Assembly: GCF_027448985.1 (NCBI RefSeq)
Contig: NZ_DAIDMN010000002.1
Coordinates: 1 to 48,249 of the forward strand
Origin: Sulfurihydrogenibium sp.
GTDB taxonomy: Bacteria; Aquificota; Aquificia; Aquificales; Hydrogenothermaceae
Direction of reading: 5' to 3'
Length of the DNA: 48,249 nucleotides
Shown in pieces: positions 9,538 to 20,418 of this stretch. The first letter of the stretch is position 1, and each line of letters opens with the position of its first letter. The translations under genes and the position numbers were made by a program. The notes below the pieces were generated by a model, which made no database searches, was not told the DNA's origin, and worked only from the letters and a program-made list of their open reading frames with translations.

Positions 9538-10461
9538 ATGGAAAAAAGTTTAATAAAAGAGATTACAGCTTTTTTATCACAGTACCTTCACGGAAAAGAA
9601 AAAGCGATAGAACTTACCTTAATAACCTTCTTTTCAAAAGGACATCTTTTAATAGAAGACCTACCAGGACTTGGAAAAACTACATTAGCAATAGGAATTG
9701 CAAAAGTTTTAGGATTAGATTACGGAAGAGTTCAGGCAACTTCGGACTTGCTACCTTCCGATATTATCGGTGTATCTATATACAACAAAGAGAAAAATCA
9801 GTTTGAGTTTAAACCCGGACCAATATTCAACAACATTCTACTTGTTGACGAGATAAACAGGGCAACTCCAAAAACCCAGTCAGCATTACTTGAAGCAATG
9901 GGAGAAAAACAAGTTACAGCCGATGGAACAACGTATAAACTACCTCAACCATTTTTCGTAATAGCAACTCAAAACCCTTCCGAGCAGTACGGTACTTTTC
10001 CACTTCCGGAATCACAGCTTGATAGATTCTTAATGAAAATATCAATAGGTTATCCATCAAGAGAAGCGGAAAAAGAGGTGATAAAAGGGGGAAGCAAAAG
10101 GGAAGAACTTTACAAAATAAAACCGTTCCTATCAAAAGAAGATATATTAAAAATACAAGAAGAGATAAAAAAAGTCTATGTATCGGATAAAATGGCAGAT
10201 TACATCCTTGATATAGTGTGGGCTACAAGAGAAAGTAAGTATCTTGAATCCGGATTGTCAACAAGAGGAACTCTTGCTCTTGTAAGTACAGCAAAAACAA
10301 ACGCTTACTTTGAAGGAAGAGACTTTATCATTCCGGAAGACATAAAAAAACTGTACAAATACATAATACCTCACAGAGTAATGTTTAAACCGGAGTTTGA
10401 AGGTCAAAAAGAAGAGATAGTAAAATGGATAGTAGAAAGTATTCCTATCCATCCGTTATAA
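9538..10461 (+). CDS. MoxR family AAA+ ATPase
   Basis: 'LIEDLPGLGKTTLAIGIAK', 'LLVDEINRATPKTQSALLEAMGEKQVT', 'FFVIATQNPSEQYGTFPLPESQLDRFLMK'. Confidence 0.95.
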   Translation: MEKSLIKEITAFLSQYLHGKEKAIELTLITFFSKGHLLIEDLPGLGKTTLAIGIAKVLGLDYGRVQATSDLLPSDIIGVSIYNKEKNQFEFKPGPIFNNILLVDEINRATPKTQSALLEAMGEKQVTADGTTYKLPQPFFVIATQNPSEQYGTFPLPESQLDRFLMKISIGYPSREAEKEVIKGGSKREELYKIKPFLSKEDILKIQEEIKKVYVSDKMADYILDIVWATRESKYLESGLSTRGTLALVSTAKTNAYFEGRDFIIPEDIKKLYKYIIPHRVMFKPEFEGQKEEIVKWIVESIPIHPL

Positions 10462-11318
10462 AAATAACAAAAGCCGGATGGATATACATACTTACCACAG
10501 TATTTATTGGCTTTGCAGCTGTAAACACAAACAACAACTTACTGTTTTTCATCGTTTCAGCTTTTTTGAGTTTTATGGGACTATCCGGATTCTTTGGAAA
10601 AAGAAATATAGAAAACTTACAGATAGATTTGGATTTTCCGGAGGAAATTTTTTCAAACAGAGAGTTTGTTTTAAAAGTAAAACTTAAAAACAACAAAAAA
10701 TTCCTAAGCTCTTTTTTGATTGAAGTTATATTAGAAGATAAAAGTGTTTTATTTCCTGTGGTAGATACAGAAGATGAAAAAAACATAAATTTTTTAGTAT
10801 CCAAAAGAGGCTTGTTAGAAATAAACTCTGTAAAAATATGTTCCGTATTTCCGTTTAACTTCTTTATAAGATGTAAAACCTTGAAAGTAGATTACAAAAA
10901 ATTTGTATATCCCGAGCCTAAAAAATATCCTTTATACTTTACATACTCTGAACTTTCCAAGAAAAAAGGTGAAACAACATCTGAAAATATAGGTTACGAA
11001 GGAGATTTTTTAGGAGTAAGAGATTACACTTTAACAACACCCATAAAATACATAGATTGGAAATCGTCTGCAAAATCTGAAAAATTAAAGGAAAAAGTAT
11101 TTTCAGCTTTACAATCTCAACCGGTAATAGTTGAATTTGAAAAAATAAATCTAACATTGGAAGAAAAACTATCATTTTTAACTTATATCACAATAAATTA
11201 CAAACAGTTTGAAAATACATTCATAAAGTTTGAAAACCATGTTTATAACATAAACCTAAAATCAGAAAGAGAAAAACTCCTATCAAAATTTGCCACTTAT
11301 GGGATGATGAAGATATGA
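10425..11318 (+). CDS. DUF58 domain protein
   Basis: Two N-terminal TM segments and 'GDFLGVRDYTLTTPIKYIDWKSSAKSEKL', the DUF58 core motif. 37-nt overlap with moxR. Confidence 0.85.
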   Translation: MDSRKYSYPSVIKITKAGWIYILTTVFIGFAAVNTNNNLLFFIVSAFLSFMGLSGFFGKRNIENLQIDLDFPEEIFSNREFVLKVKLKNNKKFLSSFLIEVILEDKSVLFPVVDTEDEKNINFLVSKRGLLEINSVKICSVFPFNFFIRCKTLKVDYKKFVYPEPKKYPLYFTYSELSKKKGETTSENIGYEGDFLGVRDYTLTTPIKYIDWKSSAKSEKLKEKVFSALQSQPVIVEFEKINLTLEEKLSFLTYITINYKQFENTFIKFENHVYNINLKSEREKLLSKFATYGMMKI

Positions 11319-13216
11319 AACAAATATCTATCGCCAACCTTGTTAAGATAAACGCTTACGTAGGAAGTTTGACAGCTTACGGTATAATTTTTTCTCAACT
11401 GTCTGCGTTGTACAGTATTGTTTTTTCTTTATTGTTTTTAGTTGCTTTTTATAGAGATTTTTATAAACATTTTGTTGTTTCAAGATTTATTCTAAACACA
11501 ACCGGAATTTTATCTGCTTTACTTATGTTTATGCAGATAAACACCAACAACATAGTCCAACCTGCCATAGACACTATTACAGTTTTACTAAGTTTAAAAC
11601 TTCTTGAAGAAAAAAAATTCAGAGACTACATGCAAATTTTCCTGATGATAGCTCTTATTTTATCAGGATACACCCTTTTATCAATAAATATGGTGTTTTT
11701 AGGTTATCTGATTTTTTACACATTCTTTTTAAATTACGGAGTTATTTTACTTTCTTACTACCAAAAAGACCCAAATATGGTTTTTAACATAACTCAACTA
11801 AAATCTCTTTTAATAAAAACATCAATCATTCCATTACTTGCAATTCCATTTAAAATTTTCCTGTTTTTTACACTTCCACGAACCAACTATCCAATGCTTA
11901 ACTTTTTACAAACTCAAGGAAAAGGAAAAACCGGATTTTCTGACAAGGTAGGTCTTGGGGAAGTTTCTAACATACAACAGGACGATTCCTTAGTTGCAAG
12001 GGTTGTTATGGAAAAAACATCTAATGAGCTTTACTTACGGGGTGTTGTTTTTGATTACTTTGATGGTAAAAGTTGGAGTACCAAAATCAACTTTTTTATG
12101 ACAAAGTTTACCAGATTTTACGGACAAAAGTTAAATTACATCATTTATTTAGAACCTACATATCAACAGTATCTGTTTACGGTAGACATTCCATACAGTA
12201 TTTCTCAACCTTCGGGATTTATCATTTTTAAATCTCCGGATTTGGTGTATAAAACAGACAAGATGATAACTTCTAAAATTAAATACAGTGGTGAATCTGT
12301 TTTAACAGATAACTACTCTCAAACTTTAAACCCTTCTATGTATTTACAACTTCCGGATTTATCAACCAACATAAAAGTCTTAGCGGAAAAGTTTAAAAAG
12401 GATACCCAACAACAAACAGCAAGAGAAATTTACAACTACCTACAAACATTTTCTTACTCTCTTAAAAACCTTCCTACAGGTGATAGTCCGTTGGAAGAGT
12501 TTTTATTTAAAACAAAAAAAGGAAACTGTGAATACTTTGCATCTGCGATGGCGGTACTACTTAGATTAAACGGTATTCCTTCCAGAGTTGTTGGTGGTTA
12601 TAAAACGACAGAGTACAACCAAGCCGGAGGATACTACATTTTTAGAGAAAAAGATGCCCACGTATGGGTTGAAGCTTACATAGATGGAAAATGGATAAAG
12701 TACGACCCAACACCCCCAATAAGAGACTTAGCTGTAGAACAGCTTTACAAACCAAACAAAATAAAGGTTATGTTTGAACTTTTAGACTACTACTACACAA
12801 CATTTATTGTAAACTACGACTTTTCAAAGCAGATTGAACTTATAAACAAAGTAAAATCCGGATTAACAACATTAACAGCACCTAAGATAAACAAAGATTT
12901 CAACATTGAAAAAAACAAACTTCTCTACTTAGTTTTCATCGTTCTAATATCATACATTGTATTTAACCTTATAAACATTTATAGGAAACCTTACGAAAAA
13001 CGAGCTTTAGAAAAGTTCTTAAAAAAACTAAAAAAATACGGCTACATTAAAAACAAAAATGAAGGATTAGAAGAGTTTGTCATGAGAATAGAAGATTCTC
13101 AAATAAAAGAATATGCTCTAAAATTTGTAAAAGAGTATGAAAAGTTTATCTTTAAAGATGAAAAGATAACTAAAGATGAATACAAAAAACTTATAAGTTT
13201 ACTAAATTCTTTTTAA
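11315..13216 (+). CDS. Transglutaminase-like membrane protein (TgpA/DUF3488-type)
   Basis: Multiple N-terminal TMs, then 'KKGNCEYFASAMAVLLRLNGIPSRVVGGYKTTEYNQAGGYYIFREKDAHVWVEAYIDGKWIKYDPTPP' (Cys-His-Asp transglutaminase core). Confidence 0.92.
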   Translation: MKQISIANLVKINAYVGSLTAYGIIFSQLSALYSIVFSLLFLVAFYRDFYKHFVVSRFILNTTGILSALLMFMQINTNNIVQPAIDTITVLLSLKLLEEKKFRDYMQIFLMIALILSGYTLLSINMVFLGYLIFYTFFLNYGVILLSYYQKDPNMVFNITQLKSLLIKTSIIPLLAIPFKIFLFFTLPRTNYPMLNFLQTQGKGKTGFSDKVGLGEVSNIQQDDSLVARVVMEKTSNELYLRGVVFDYFDGKSWSTKINFFMTKFTRFYGQKLNYIIYLEPTYQQYLFTVDIPYSISQPSGFIIFKSPDLVYKTDKMITSKIKYSGESVLTDNYSQTLNPSMYLQLPDLSTNIKVLAEKFKKDTQQQTAREIYNYLQTFSYSLKNLPTGDSPLEEFLFKTKKGNCEYFASAMAVLLRLNGIPSRVVGGYKTTEYNQAGGYYIFREKDAHVWVEAYIDGKWIKYDPTPPIRDLAVEQLYKPNKIKVMFELLDYYYTTFIVNYDFSKQIELINKVKSGLTTLTAPKINKDFNIEKNKLLYLVFIVLISYIVFNLINIYRKPYEKRALEKFLKKLKKYGYIKNKNEGLEEFVMRIEDSQIKEYALKFVKEYEKFIFKDEKITKDEYKKLISLLNSF

Positions 13217-13310
13217 TAAAAACTCAATACACCTATTGAAAATTTAAAATTAAAATCAAATCTGTAAGGTTTAAAATATACAAACAACTTTAACTCTTTG
13301 GAGGGAATGT

Positions 13311-14321
13311 ATGCAGTATTTGGCAGGACTTATTTTTAGTAGTGTTTTGGCACTTTTTGCAATGTTTATTTCCAATTTAGAGATTGTAAAATCCACCGTA
13401 AATTTTAGTCCATTGATTATAGCTATTATCATAGGTATGGTTATAGGTAACACTATAAAACTTCCTGAAGTCTTAAAACCCGGAATAAACTTTTCACTGA
13501 AAAAAATTTTAAGATTTGCAATCATATTCTTAGGATTTAGACTTACATTTCAAAATATTATTGATGTAGGTTTAGAAGGTTTGGTTGTAGATGCCTTTAT
13601 GCTTATATCAACTTTTGTATTAACTGTTTTTATATCACAAAGATTTTTTGGTCTTGATACTTCAATGAGTTATATGATTGCTTCTGGTTCTTCCATATGT
13701 GGTGCTTCTGCAGTACTGGCAACATCTCCTATAGTAAAAGGGCAGATGCATCAAGCTGCGATGGCTGTTGCTACTGTAACGATTTTTGGAACTATAGCCA
13801 TGTTTTTATATCCGGCTGTTTATAAATCCGGATTACTTCCGGGATTAGATGACTCAACCTATGGAATCTACACAGGAGCAACAGTTCACGAAGTTGCTCA
13901 GGTTGTCGCAGCTGGATTTGCAGTATCGGACCAAGCAGGAAACACAGCAACCATAGCAAAACTAACAAGAGTTGTTATGCTTGCTCCACTTTTACTATTT
14001 CTAAGCTTTTACTTTGCTAAGAAACATGCAACTCACGGTGTAAACATAAGGGAGATACCTATTCCTTGGTTCGTTTTCGGGTTTATCGCTATGGTAGGAG
14101 TAAACTCTTTGTCAGTTTTTCCAAAACAAACGGTTAATATGATTAACCAAGCTGATACATTTTTACTTACCGTTTCAATGGCTGCCCTTGGAATAGAAAC
14201 ATCCTTAGAAAAGATGAAAAAAGCTGGAATGAAACCTATATACTCAGCTTTAATTGTTTTTATCTATCTTTTTGTGGTAGGATACATTGTAACTTTAGTT
14301 GTTCACAAATTTTTAGGGTAA
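13311..14321 (+). CDS. YeiH family putative sulfate exporter
   Basis: 'IIIGMVIGNTIKLPEVLKPGINFSLKKILRFAIIFLGFRLTF', 'IASGSSICGASAVLATSPIVKG', 'GATVHEVAQVVAAGFAVSDQAGNTATIAKLTRVVMLAP'. Confidence 0.9.
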   Translation: MQYLAGLIFSSVLALFAMFISNLEIVKSTVNFSPLIIAIIIGMVIGNTIKLPEVLKPGINFSLKKILRFAIIFLGFRLTFQNIIDVGLEGLVVDAFMLISTFVLTVFISQRFFGLDTSMSYMIASGSSICGASAVLATSPIVKGQMHQAAMAVATVTIFGTIAMFLYPAVYKSGLLPGLDDSTYGIYTGATVHEVAQVVAAGFAVSDQAGNTATIAKLTRVVMLAPLLLFLSFYFAKKHATHGVNIREIPIPWFVFGFIAMVGVNSLSVFPKQTVNMINQADTFLLTVSMAALGIETSLEKMKKAGMKPIYSALIVFIYLFVVGYIVTLVVHKFLG

Positions 14322-14336
14322 AAGGGGGAACGTGTT

Positions 14337-14771
14337 ATGGCTTTCCAAAAAATAGTTGTAGGATACGATGGGTCAGAATACTCTTTAAAAGCTCTAAAAA
14401 AAGCTATCGAGATAGCAAAATGCACTTTAGGAGAGATATATGTTGTTGGTGTGGTTAAACCTTTAGAATTTGGTATTGTTGATTATATAACACCAGAAGA
14501 ACTGGAAGAGTACGAAAAAGAAGAGATAACTAAAGAAGAAAAGTTTTTAAAAGAAGCCATTAAGTTAGTTGAAGAATCCGGATTAAAAGCCACCTATAAA
14601 GTTTTAGAAGGAAACCCATCAGAAGAGATGATGAACTATGCAGATGACATAAAAGCGGACCTTATAGTTGTAGGACATAGAGGAATTGGAGGATTCAAAA
14701 GATTACTTTTAGGAAGTACATCATCTGAACTTGTGAAATATGCAAATCAGAGTGTGTTGGTTGTAAAATAG
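14337..14771 (+). CDS. Universal stress protein (UspA family)
   Basis: 'IVVGYDGSEYSLKALKKAIEIA', 'ADLIVVGHRGIGGFKRLLLGSTSSELVKYANQSVLVVK' (G-2x-G-9x-G[ST] motif). Confidence 0.96.
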   Translation: MAFQKIVVGYDGSEYSLKALKKAIEIAKCTLGEIYVVGVVKPLEFGIVDYITPEELEEYEKEEITKEEKFLKEAIKLVEESGLKATYKVLEGNPSEEMMNYADDIKADLIVVGHRGIGGFKRLLLGSTSSELVKYANQSVLVVK

Positions 14772-14820
14772 TATTGAAAAATTTTTTAAAAAGTATATAT
14801 TTATTTATCCAATTGAATAT

Positions 14821-15168
14821 GGGGGCGATACGGGTTCGACGGCAAGAGTTGGCAAAGGGAAGCATGCCGTAGAAGGTCACTACGTAAAAAACCAAAAACA
14901 AACAATTCCCGAACGCGAAATCGCTCTCGCTGCCTAATTAGCGCAGCGACGTCCTACCTGGCTTGCCTGTAGGCTGGGATAGGGCGTAAGACATACAGGA
15001 TAGGGGATTACCAACCTCCCCTGAGGTAATCTCCGAAACCTTACGGGGATAGCTTCTCTCCTCCTGCCTGTGGGAAAGAGAGAAGCGAAATCCAAACACA
15101 GGCTAAGCATGTAGATGCCCTCCTGCTAAAGCTCTTGTCGGACGGGGGTTCGATTCCCCCCGCCTCCA
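14821..15168 (+). ncRNA. ssrA: Transfer-messenger RNA (one-piece tmRNA)
   Basis: 5' GGGGGCGATACGGGTTCGACGG; tag ORF ends ...E R E I A L A A then TAA (14935-14937); T-arm GGGGGTTCGATTCCCCC; acceptor GGGGGCG/CGCCTCC closes. Discriminator A is followed by CTCA, so CCA is not encoded. Confidence 0.97.
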
Positions 15169-15196
15169 CTCATAAAAAATCTGATATAATTTTCTT

Positions 15197-15781
15197 ATGC
15201 TTGAAAATCTAATCATACAGCTTTTTGAAGAAAGTGCCAATTTAAAAAAAGATTTTGTCTATGAGTACGCGGAAGATATAGTAAATTTAGGATTACTTAT
15301 CGCTAAAAGATTAAAAATCGGGAAAAAAGTTCTTATCTGTGGAAATGGTGGAAGTGCAGCAGACAGTCAACATTTCGCAGCGGAAATAGTTGGAAGATTT
15401 GAAAAAGAAAGGAAAGGATATCCGGCTATCGCCTTAACAACCGATACATCAGCATTAACAGCTATAGGAAACGATTACGGATTTGAAAAAATATTTTCTC
15501 GTCAGGTTCAAGCGTTAGGTAATCAAGGTGATATCCTTATAGGAATCTCTACAAGTGGTAATTCTCAGAATGTCATAGAAGCTGTAAAAGTTGCAAAAGA
15601 GATGGGAATTTTCACAGTAGGATTTTTGGGAAAAGATGGTGGAAAATTAAAAGACCTTGTGGACAAAGCTTTTATAGTAAAGTCAGATAACACAGCAAGA
15701 GTTCAAGAAGTTCATCTAACTTTGGAACATTCGATATGTAAAGTCATAGATATGTACCTATCCGGAGAAATTGAAGATTAA
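15197..15781 (+). CDS. gmhA: D-sedoheptulose 7-phosphate isomerase
   Basis: '[64 protein letters not shown]', '[15 protein letters not shown]', '[12 protein letters not shown]'. Confidence 0.97.
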   Translation: MLENLIIQLFEESANLKKDFVYEYAEDIVNLGLLIAKRLKIGKKVLICGNGGSAADSQHFAAEIVGRFEKERKGYPAIALTTDTSALTAIGNDYGFEKIFSRQVQALGNQGDILIGISTSGNSQNVIEAVKVAKEMGIFTVGFLGKDGGKLKDLVDKAFIVKSDNTARVQEVHLTLEHSICKVIDMYLSGEIED

Positions 15782-15789
15782 GGTTTATC

Positions 15790-16614
15790 ATGAGTAATGA
15801 AAAAGATTTTGATGTTCATCCTTTGGTAGATGTTTCTGAAAAGAGAAAAAGGAAATTTTCTGCTTTAAAAGTAGGGATAATGAGTATTTTGATTTCTTAC
15901 ACTATAATTGGTTATCTATTTTACGACTACTATAAAAACCAGAGAAAAAAAGAAAATTTTATAAATGTTTACCAAGAGTATATAAACATTGATGAAGTTG
16001 TTAAAAAGGTAGAAGAAACTTTAAAAACAAGTTTATCTTTGGATATTAAAGAAGTAAAAAATGAAGAAGAGTTAATAAATGAGATTGCAGAAAAAAGTAT
16101 AAATCTTCCGGATTTAAAACAGACCATAGACAAAACTTTAAATCTTCCACCTCCAACAGTTCCTCAACCTACTACAAATCAAACACAGTTACCGATGAGC
16201 CGTTATGAATACTTTTTACAAAAGGCAAAAGAGTATGAATCCGTTGGAAATTACAAGTATGCTATATTCTTTTATCTAAGGGCTTTTGTAGAAAACCAGT
16301 CTGATTTTGAAACTAAATTTAAGGTAGCACAGCTTTATTACAAAATAGGACAAATACCTTTAGCAGTTGAATCTACAAAGGACAGTTTGAAGATAAAAAG
16401 TGATTACCTACCTGCATTACAACTTTTGGCAGATATTTACCTTAAATCCGGGTACAAAGATTCACAAATCAAGTCATATTTAGAACAAGCTGTAAATAAA
16501 TATCCAAACGAAAAAAATTTAATTCTTGCCCTTGCAAAGATTTATAAAGAGGAAAATAATATAGATGCTTATAATAAGCTTATGTCAAAGTTAGAAAGTG
16601 AAACTAAACAATGA
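15790..16614 (+). CDS. Membrane-anchored tetratricopeptide-repeat protein
   Basis: One N-terminal TM (VGIMSILISYTIIGYLFYDYY). C-terminal TPR-like repeats (KAKEYESVGNYKYAIFFYLRAFVENQSDFETKFKVAQLYYKIGQIPLAVESTKDSLKIKSDYLPALQLLADIYLKSG). Confidence 0.75.
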   Translation: MSNEKDFDVHPLVDVSEKRKRKFSALKVGIMSILISYTIIGYLFYDYYKNQRKKENFINVYQEYINIDEVVKKVEETLKTSLSLDIKEVKNEEELINEIAEKSINLPDLKQTIDKTLNLPPPTVPQPTTNQTQLPMSRYEYFLQKAKEYESVGNYKYAIFFYLRAFVENQSDFETKFKVAQLYYKIGQIPLAVESTKDSLKIKSDYLPALQLLADIYLKSGYKDSQIKSYLEQAVNKYPNEKNLILALAKIYKEENNIDAYNKLMSKLESETKQ

Positions 16615-17831
16615 ATTTTATAGATGAGCTTAATCTAATAATAACGGATAAAGATTTAGTTGTAAAAAGAATCAGCCAGACTCTTGTAGAACTTTTAAAC
16701 TACAAAAATTACGAGATTATCGGAGAGAAGTTAGACAAAATTTTAGATAGGTCTTTGAAAGATATAGATGAGCTTTCTAGTTTTGTATCTTTCTTGAAAA
16801 CCAAAAATGGAAATCTTTACAAAGGTTATTTTAAAGTGGATAAACTGTTTGATTATTACGGTCAACACAGAGGGTACTTTATTCAATTTATGGACTTTAG
16901 CGAGAATGAAGTAAGTGATGACTTTATCGTATTCAACACTCAAAATATAAAAATGAAAATGCTATTAGAAAGAGCTTCGTTGGTTGCACAACATGACATA
17001 TCCGTGTTAATATCCGGAGAAACTGGAACAGGAAAATCAAAATTAGCAAAATGGATTCATTTAAACAGTAAAAGGTCAAGAAACAAGTTCGTATCTGTTA
17101 ACTGTTCCGCTATTCCGGATACACTTTTTGAATCGGAGTTTTTTGGCTATGAAAAAGGAGCATTTACAGGAGCGGTAACATCTAAACCTGGAAAGGTAGA
17201 AATTGCAGATGGTGGAACGTTGTTTTTAGATGAAGTAGGGGACCTTTCTTTAACATCTCAAGCAAAACTTCTTGTTTTTGTTGATACAAAAGAGTTTGAA
17301 AGACTTGGAGCAAACAAATCAAAAAAGGTGGATGTCCGGATTATATCAGCAACGAACAAAAATCTTCTTAAAGAGATGGAAAGTGGAAACTTTAGAAACG
17401 ACCTGTTTTATAGAATATGTGCTATCCGGATTGAAATACCACCTTTAAGAGAGAGAAAGGAAGATATACCGTTGATAGTAAACAGTATTTTGTCAAAAAA
17501 AGGGAAAAGGATAACACCAAAAGCAATGGAAGTTTTAATGTCAAGGGATTGGCTTGGGAATGTTAGAGAGTTAAGAGCATTTTTAGATGCTGTAAGTATT
17601 TTTTCTACAAAAGACTTTATAGATGTGGAAGATTTAAATACTGAGTATGTTTATTTCAACGAAGATAAAAAATCCTTAGAAGTATCAGAAGAAGTTTTAT
17701 TTAGTGAAGAAAAAAGAATTGTAGAAGCATTGAAAAAAGCCAAAGGGAACAAAAAACTCGCTGCTAAAATACTTGGAATCAGCTATGTCTCTTTATGGAG
17801 AAAACTAAAGCAGTATAACATACAGATGTGA
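16611..17831 (+). CDS. Sigma-54-dependent transcriptional activator (PAS-like N-terminus, AAA+, Fis-type HTH; no receiver domain)
   Basis: 'ISGETGTGKSKLAKWIH', 'ESEFFGYEKGAFTGAVTSKPGKVEIADGGTLFLDEVGDLS' (GAFTGA loop), 'LFYRICAIRIEIPPLRERKEDIPL', C-terminal 'GNKKLAAKILGISYVSLWRKLKQYNI'. Confidence 0.95.
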   Translation: MNFIDELNLIITDKDLVVKRISQTLVELLNYKNYEIIGEKLDKILDRSLKDIDELSSFVSFLKTKNGNLYKGYFKVDKLFDYYGQHRGYFIQFMDFSENEVSDDFIVFNTQNIKMKMLLERASLVAQHDISVLISGETGTGKSKLAKWIHLNSKRSRNKFVSVNCSAIPDTLFESEFFGYEKGAFTGAVTSKPGKVEIADGGTLFLDEVGDLSLTSQAKLLVFVDTKEFERLGANKSKKVDVRIISATNKNLLKEMESGNFRNDLFYRICAIRIEIPPLRERKEDIPLIVNSILSKKGKRITPKAMEVLMSRDWLGNVRELRAFLDAVSIFSTKDFIDVEDLNTEYVYFNEDKKSLEVSEEVLFSEEKRIVEALKKAKGNKKLAAKILGISYVSLWRKLKQYNIQM

Positions 17832-17835
17832 TTAA

Positions 17836-17852
17836 GGGAGCTCAAAGCTCCC
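17836..17852. terminator. Hairpin between convergent genes, probably bidirectional terminator
   Basis: GGGAGCT-CAA-AGCTCCC, 7-bp perfect stem, between the activator stop and the typA stop. Confidence 0.6.
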
Positions 17853-17859
17853 ATTAAAC

Positions 17860-19692
17860 TTATTTTCTTTTGTTGGCTTCCAAGATTTTCTTTCTTATTC
17901 TTATTGCATCCGGGGTGACTTCTATCAACTCGGTTTCGTTTATCCATTCCATTGCCTTTTCAAAATCCATCTTTTTAGCCGGAATTATTTTAATATTCTC
18001 ATCGGAGCCGGAAGCTCTCATGTTGGTTAACTTTTTCTCTCTTGTAACATTTACATCAAGGTCATTTTCTCTACTGTGTTCTCCAACTACCATTCCTTCG
18101 TAAACTTCCGTTCCCGGGTCTATAAAGAAAACACCTCTATCTTGTAAACCAAATATTGCATATGGGGTTGCTACTCCTTTTCTGTCAGCTATCAACGCTC
18201 CATTTATTCTTGTTTTTATTTCACCTTGCCACTCTTCCCAACCTTCAAAGATTGTGTTTAATAAACCTTCTCCTCTTGTATCTGTTTTGAATTCAGACCT
18301 GTATCCTATCAGTCCTCTTGAAGGTATTATAAATTCAAGTCTTACTCTACCAAAGCCATGGTTTATCATGTTAACCATACGACCTTTTCTTGAACCTAAT
18401 TTCTGTGTTATTGTTCCAACGTACTCTTCCGGAGTATCTATCAAAACTCTTTCTACCGGTTCTAACTTTTTTCCATTTTCTTCTTTTACGATAACTTCCG
18501 GTTTTGACACTTGGAACTCATATCCTTCTCTTCTCATCATCTCCGCAAGGATTGCAAGTTGCAGTTCTCCCCTTCCCATAACCAAGAAAGAATCCGGATT
18601 TTCAGTATCCTCTACTCTTATAGCCACATTTGTTAGGGTTTCTTTATAAAGTCTTTCCCGTAGGTGCCTTGATGTTAGGAATTTTCCACTTCTTCCTGCA
18701 AAAGGTGAGTCGTTAACGGAAAAAATCATAGATATCGTAGGTTCTTCAACCATAATAGGTGGCAACGCAACTGGATTTTCCGCATCGGCTATAGTTTCTC
18801 CTATCGTTATATCTTCCAATCCGGCTATTGCTACAATATCACCAGCTTTTGCTTCTTTTGTTTCAATTCTTTTTAAACCTTCGTACGTGTATAGAGCCCT
18901 TACAGTTCCTTTTATTACTCTACCATCTCTTTTTACTACTGCAACTTGCTGATTTTGTTTTACTGTACCGTTAAATATTCTTCCTATGGCAAGCCTTCCT
19001 ACAAAGTTATCGTAATCTAAAGAAGTTATAAGAAACTGTAATCCGGATTTTTCATCGTATGTTGGAGCAGGAATGTACTCTATTATTTTTTCAAACAGTG
19101 GCTTTAAATCTTTTGAGTCGTCGTTTAAATCTTCTTTTGCTATTCCTTCTTTTCCTATAGTGTAAAGTATTGGAAATTCAAGTTGGTCTTCTGTTGCATC
19201 TAAATCTATAAAAAGGTCGTAAACTTCGTTTATTACTTCTTGAATCCTTGCATCTGGTCTATCTATTTTGTTGATAACAACTATCGGTGTTAGTTTTGCT
19301 TCTAAAGCCTTTTTTAAGACGAATCTGGTTTGAGGCATTGGACCTTCTGCAGCATCAACTAAAAGGATAACGCCATCTACCATTTTTAAAGTTCTCTCCA
19401 CTTCTCCACCAAAGTCTGCGTGTCCCGGAGTATCAACTATGTTTATCTTGTAATCTTTGTATCTTACAGCTGTATTTTTAGCCATAATGGTGATGCCTCT
19501 TTCTCTTTCAAGGTCTATGTTATCCATCATTCTTTCTAACACTTCTTCGTTCTCTCTAAAAAGTCCGGATTGCTTCAACATGGCATCTACAAGAGTTGTT
19601 TTTCCATGATCAACGTGGGCAATGATTGCAATGTTTCTGATATCTTCTCTGTAAAGTTTATCAGTCTCTAAAATTTCCTTTTGTAAGTTCAT
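17860..19692 (-). CDS. typA: Ribosome-associated GTPase TypA/BipA
   Basis: '[28 protein letters not shown]', '[17 protein letters not shown]', '[45 protein letters not shown]'. Confidence 0.98.
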   Translation of the reverse strand: MNLQKEILETDKLYREDIRNIAIIAHVDHGKTTLVDAMLKQSGLFRENEEVLERMMDNIDLERERGITIMAKNTAVRYKDYKINIVDTPGHADFGGEVERTLKMVDGVILLVDAAEGPMPQTRFVLKKALEAKLTPIVVINKIDRPDARIQEVINEVYDLFIDLDATEDQLEFPILYTIGKEGIAKEDLNDDSKDLKPLFEKIIEYIPAPTYDEKSGLQFLITSLDYDNFVGRLAIGRIFNGTVKQNQQVAVVKRDGRVIKGTVRALYTYEGLKRIETKEAKAGDIVAIAGLEDITIGETIADAENPVALPPIMVEEPTISMIFSVNDSPFAGRSGKFLTSRHLRERLYKETLTNVAIRVEDTENPDSFLVMGRGELQLAILAEMMRREGYEFQVSKPEVIVKEENGKKLEPVERVLIDTPEEYVGTITQKLGSRKGRMVNMINHGFGRVRLEFIIPSRGLIGYRSEFKTDTRGEGLLNTIFEGWEEWQGEIKTRINGALIADRKGVATPYAIFGLQDRGVFFIDPGTEVYEGMVVGEHSRENDLDVNVTREKKLTNMRASGSDENIKIIPAKKMDFEKAMEWINETELIEVTPDAIRIRKKILEANKRK

Positions 19693-19721
19693 AAAACTCT
19701 CCTTTAAAAAAATAAAGCTAA

Positions 19722-20405
19722 TTATTCTATCACAAATTTATCTAAAAACTTGAAAAGTAATTCTTTTAACTGAGGAATACAATTTTTAGCATCAGAGATA
19801 ATTCTATCCGGATTTATATTTTCTTCTAAAATTTCTTTTTTATATGTTTCTACCCACTGATTTATCATATTTTCATCAACTTCTATATGGAATTGAAATC
19901 CAACAGCTTTGTTATAAACAAATCCTTGTTCATAGTTTTCGTTTTTAAAAACTCTTTCCGCTCCCTTTGGCAAATCAAAAGTATCACCGTGCCATTGAAA
20001 TGCTTTAAAAGTTTTAGGAAAATTGGAAAACAAAGGATTATCTGAAACTTTTTCTATATCAAAAAATCCTATTTCTTTTCCTTTTTCTCCCTTATAAACC
20101 TTTTCTCCCAAAACTTTTGCTAACATCTGACAACCTAAACATATTCCAAGTAAAGGTATATCTTTTTTTAAAGCTTCTTCCATGATTTTAAATTCATAGC
20201 TTAAAAATGGATACAAATTATCTTCATAAGCTCCCATATAACCACCTAAAACAACAACTAAGTTGTAATTTTCCAAAGGCTCTTTTAAAACTTGACCTTC
20301 TGCTGTATCGACGTAATCTATTTTAAAATTTTTTGATTTTAAATAACTTTCTATAAGTCCTAAGTGTTCAATTTTTACATGTCTTATAGCAAGAGTCTTT
20401 TTCAT
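19722..20405 (-). CDS. Class I glutamine amidotransferase (GMP synthase-like)
   Basis: '[23 protein letters not shown]', '[34 protein letters not shown]', '[14 protein letters not shown]', 'GFQFHIEV'. Start moved from 20495 to MKKTLAIRH at 20405, which has SD AAAGGAGG. Confidence 0.85.
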   Translation of the reverse strand: MKKTLAIRHVKIEHLGLIESYLKSKNFKIDYVDTAEGQVLKEPLENYNLVVVLGGYMGAYEDNLYPFLSYEFKIMEEALKKDIPLLGICLGCQMLAKVLGEKVYKGEKGKEIGFFDIEKVSDNPLFSNFPKTFKAFQWHGDTFDLPKGAERVFKNENYEQGFVYNKAVGFQFHIEVDENMINQWVETYKKEILEENINPDRIISDAKNCIPQLKELLFKFLDKFVIE

Positions 20406-20418
20406 CTTAACCTCCTTT

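Noticed and set aside
9538-13216. MoxR-DUF58-transglutaminase operon as a novel system
   Set aside because: This is a widespread, known gene arrangement; nothing unusual beyond gene overlaps.
14695-14901. ORF 14695..14901 (-)
   Set aside because: Antisense to the usp 3' end and tmRNA 5' end; no SD or protein-like signal.
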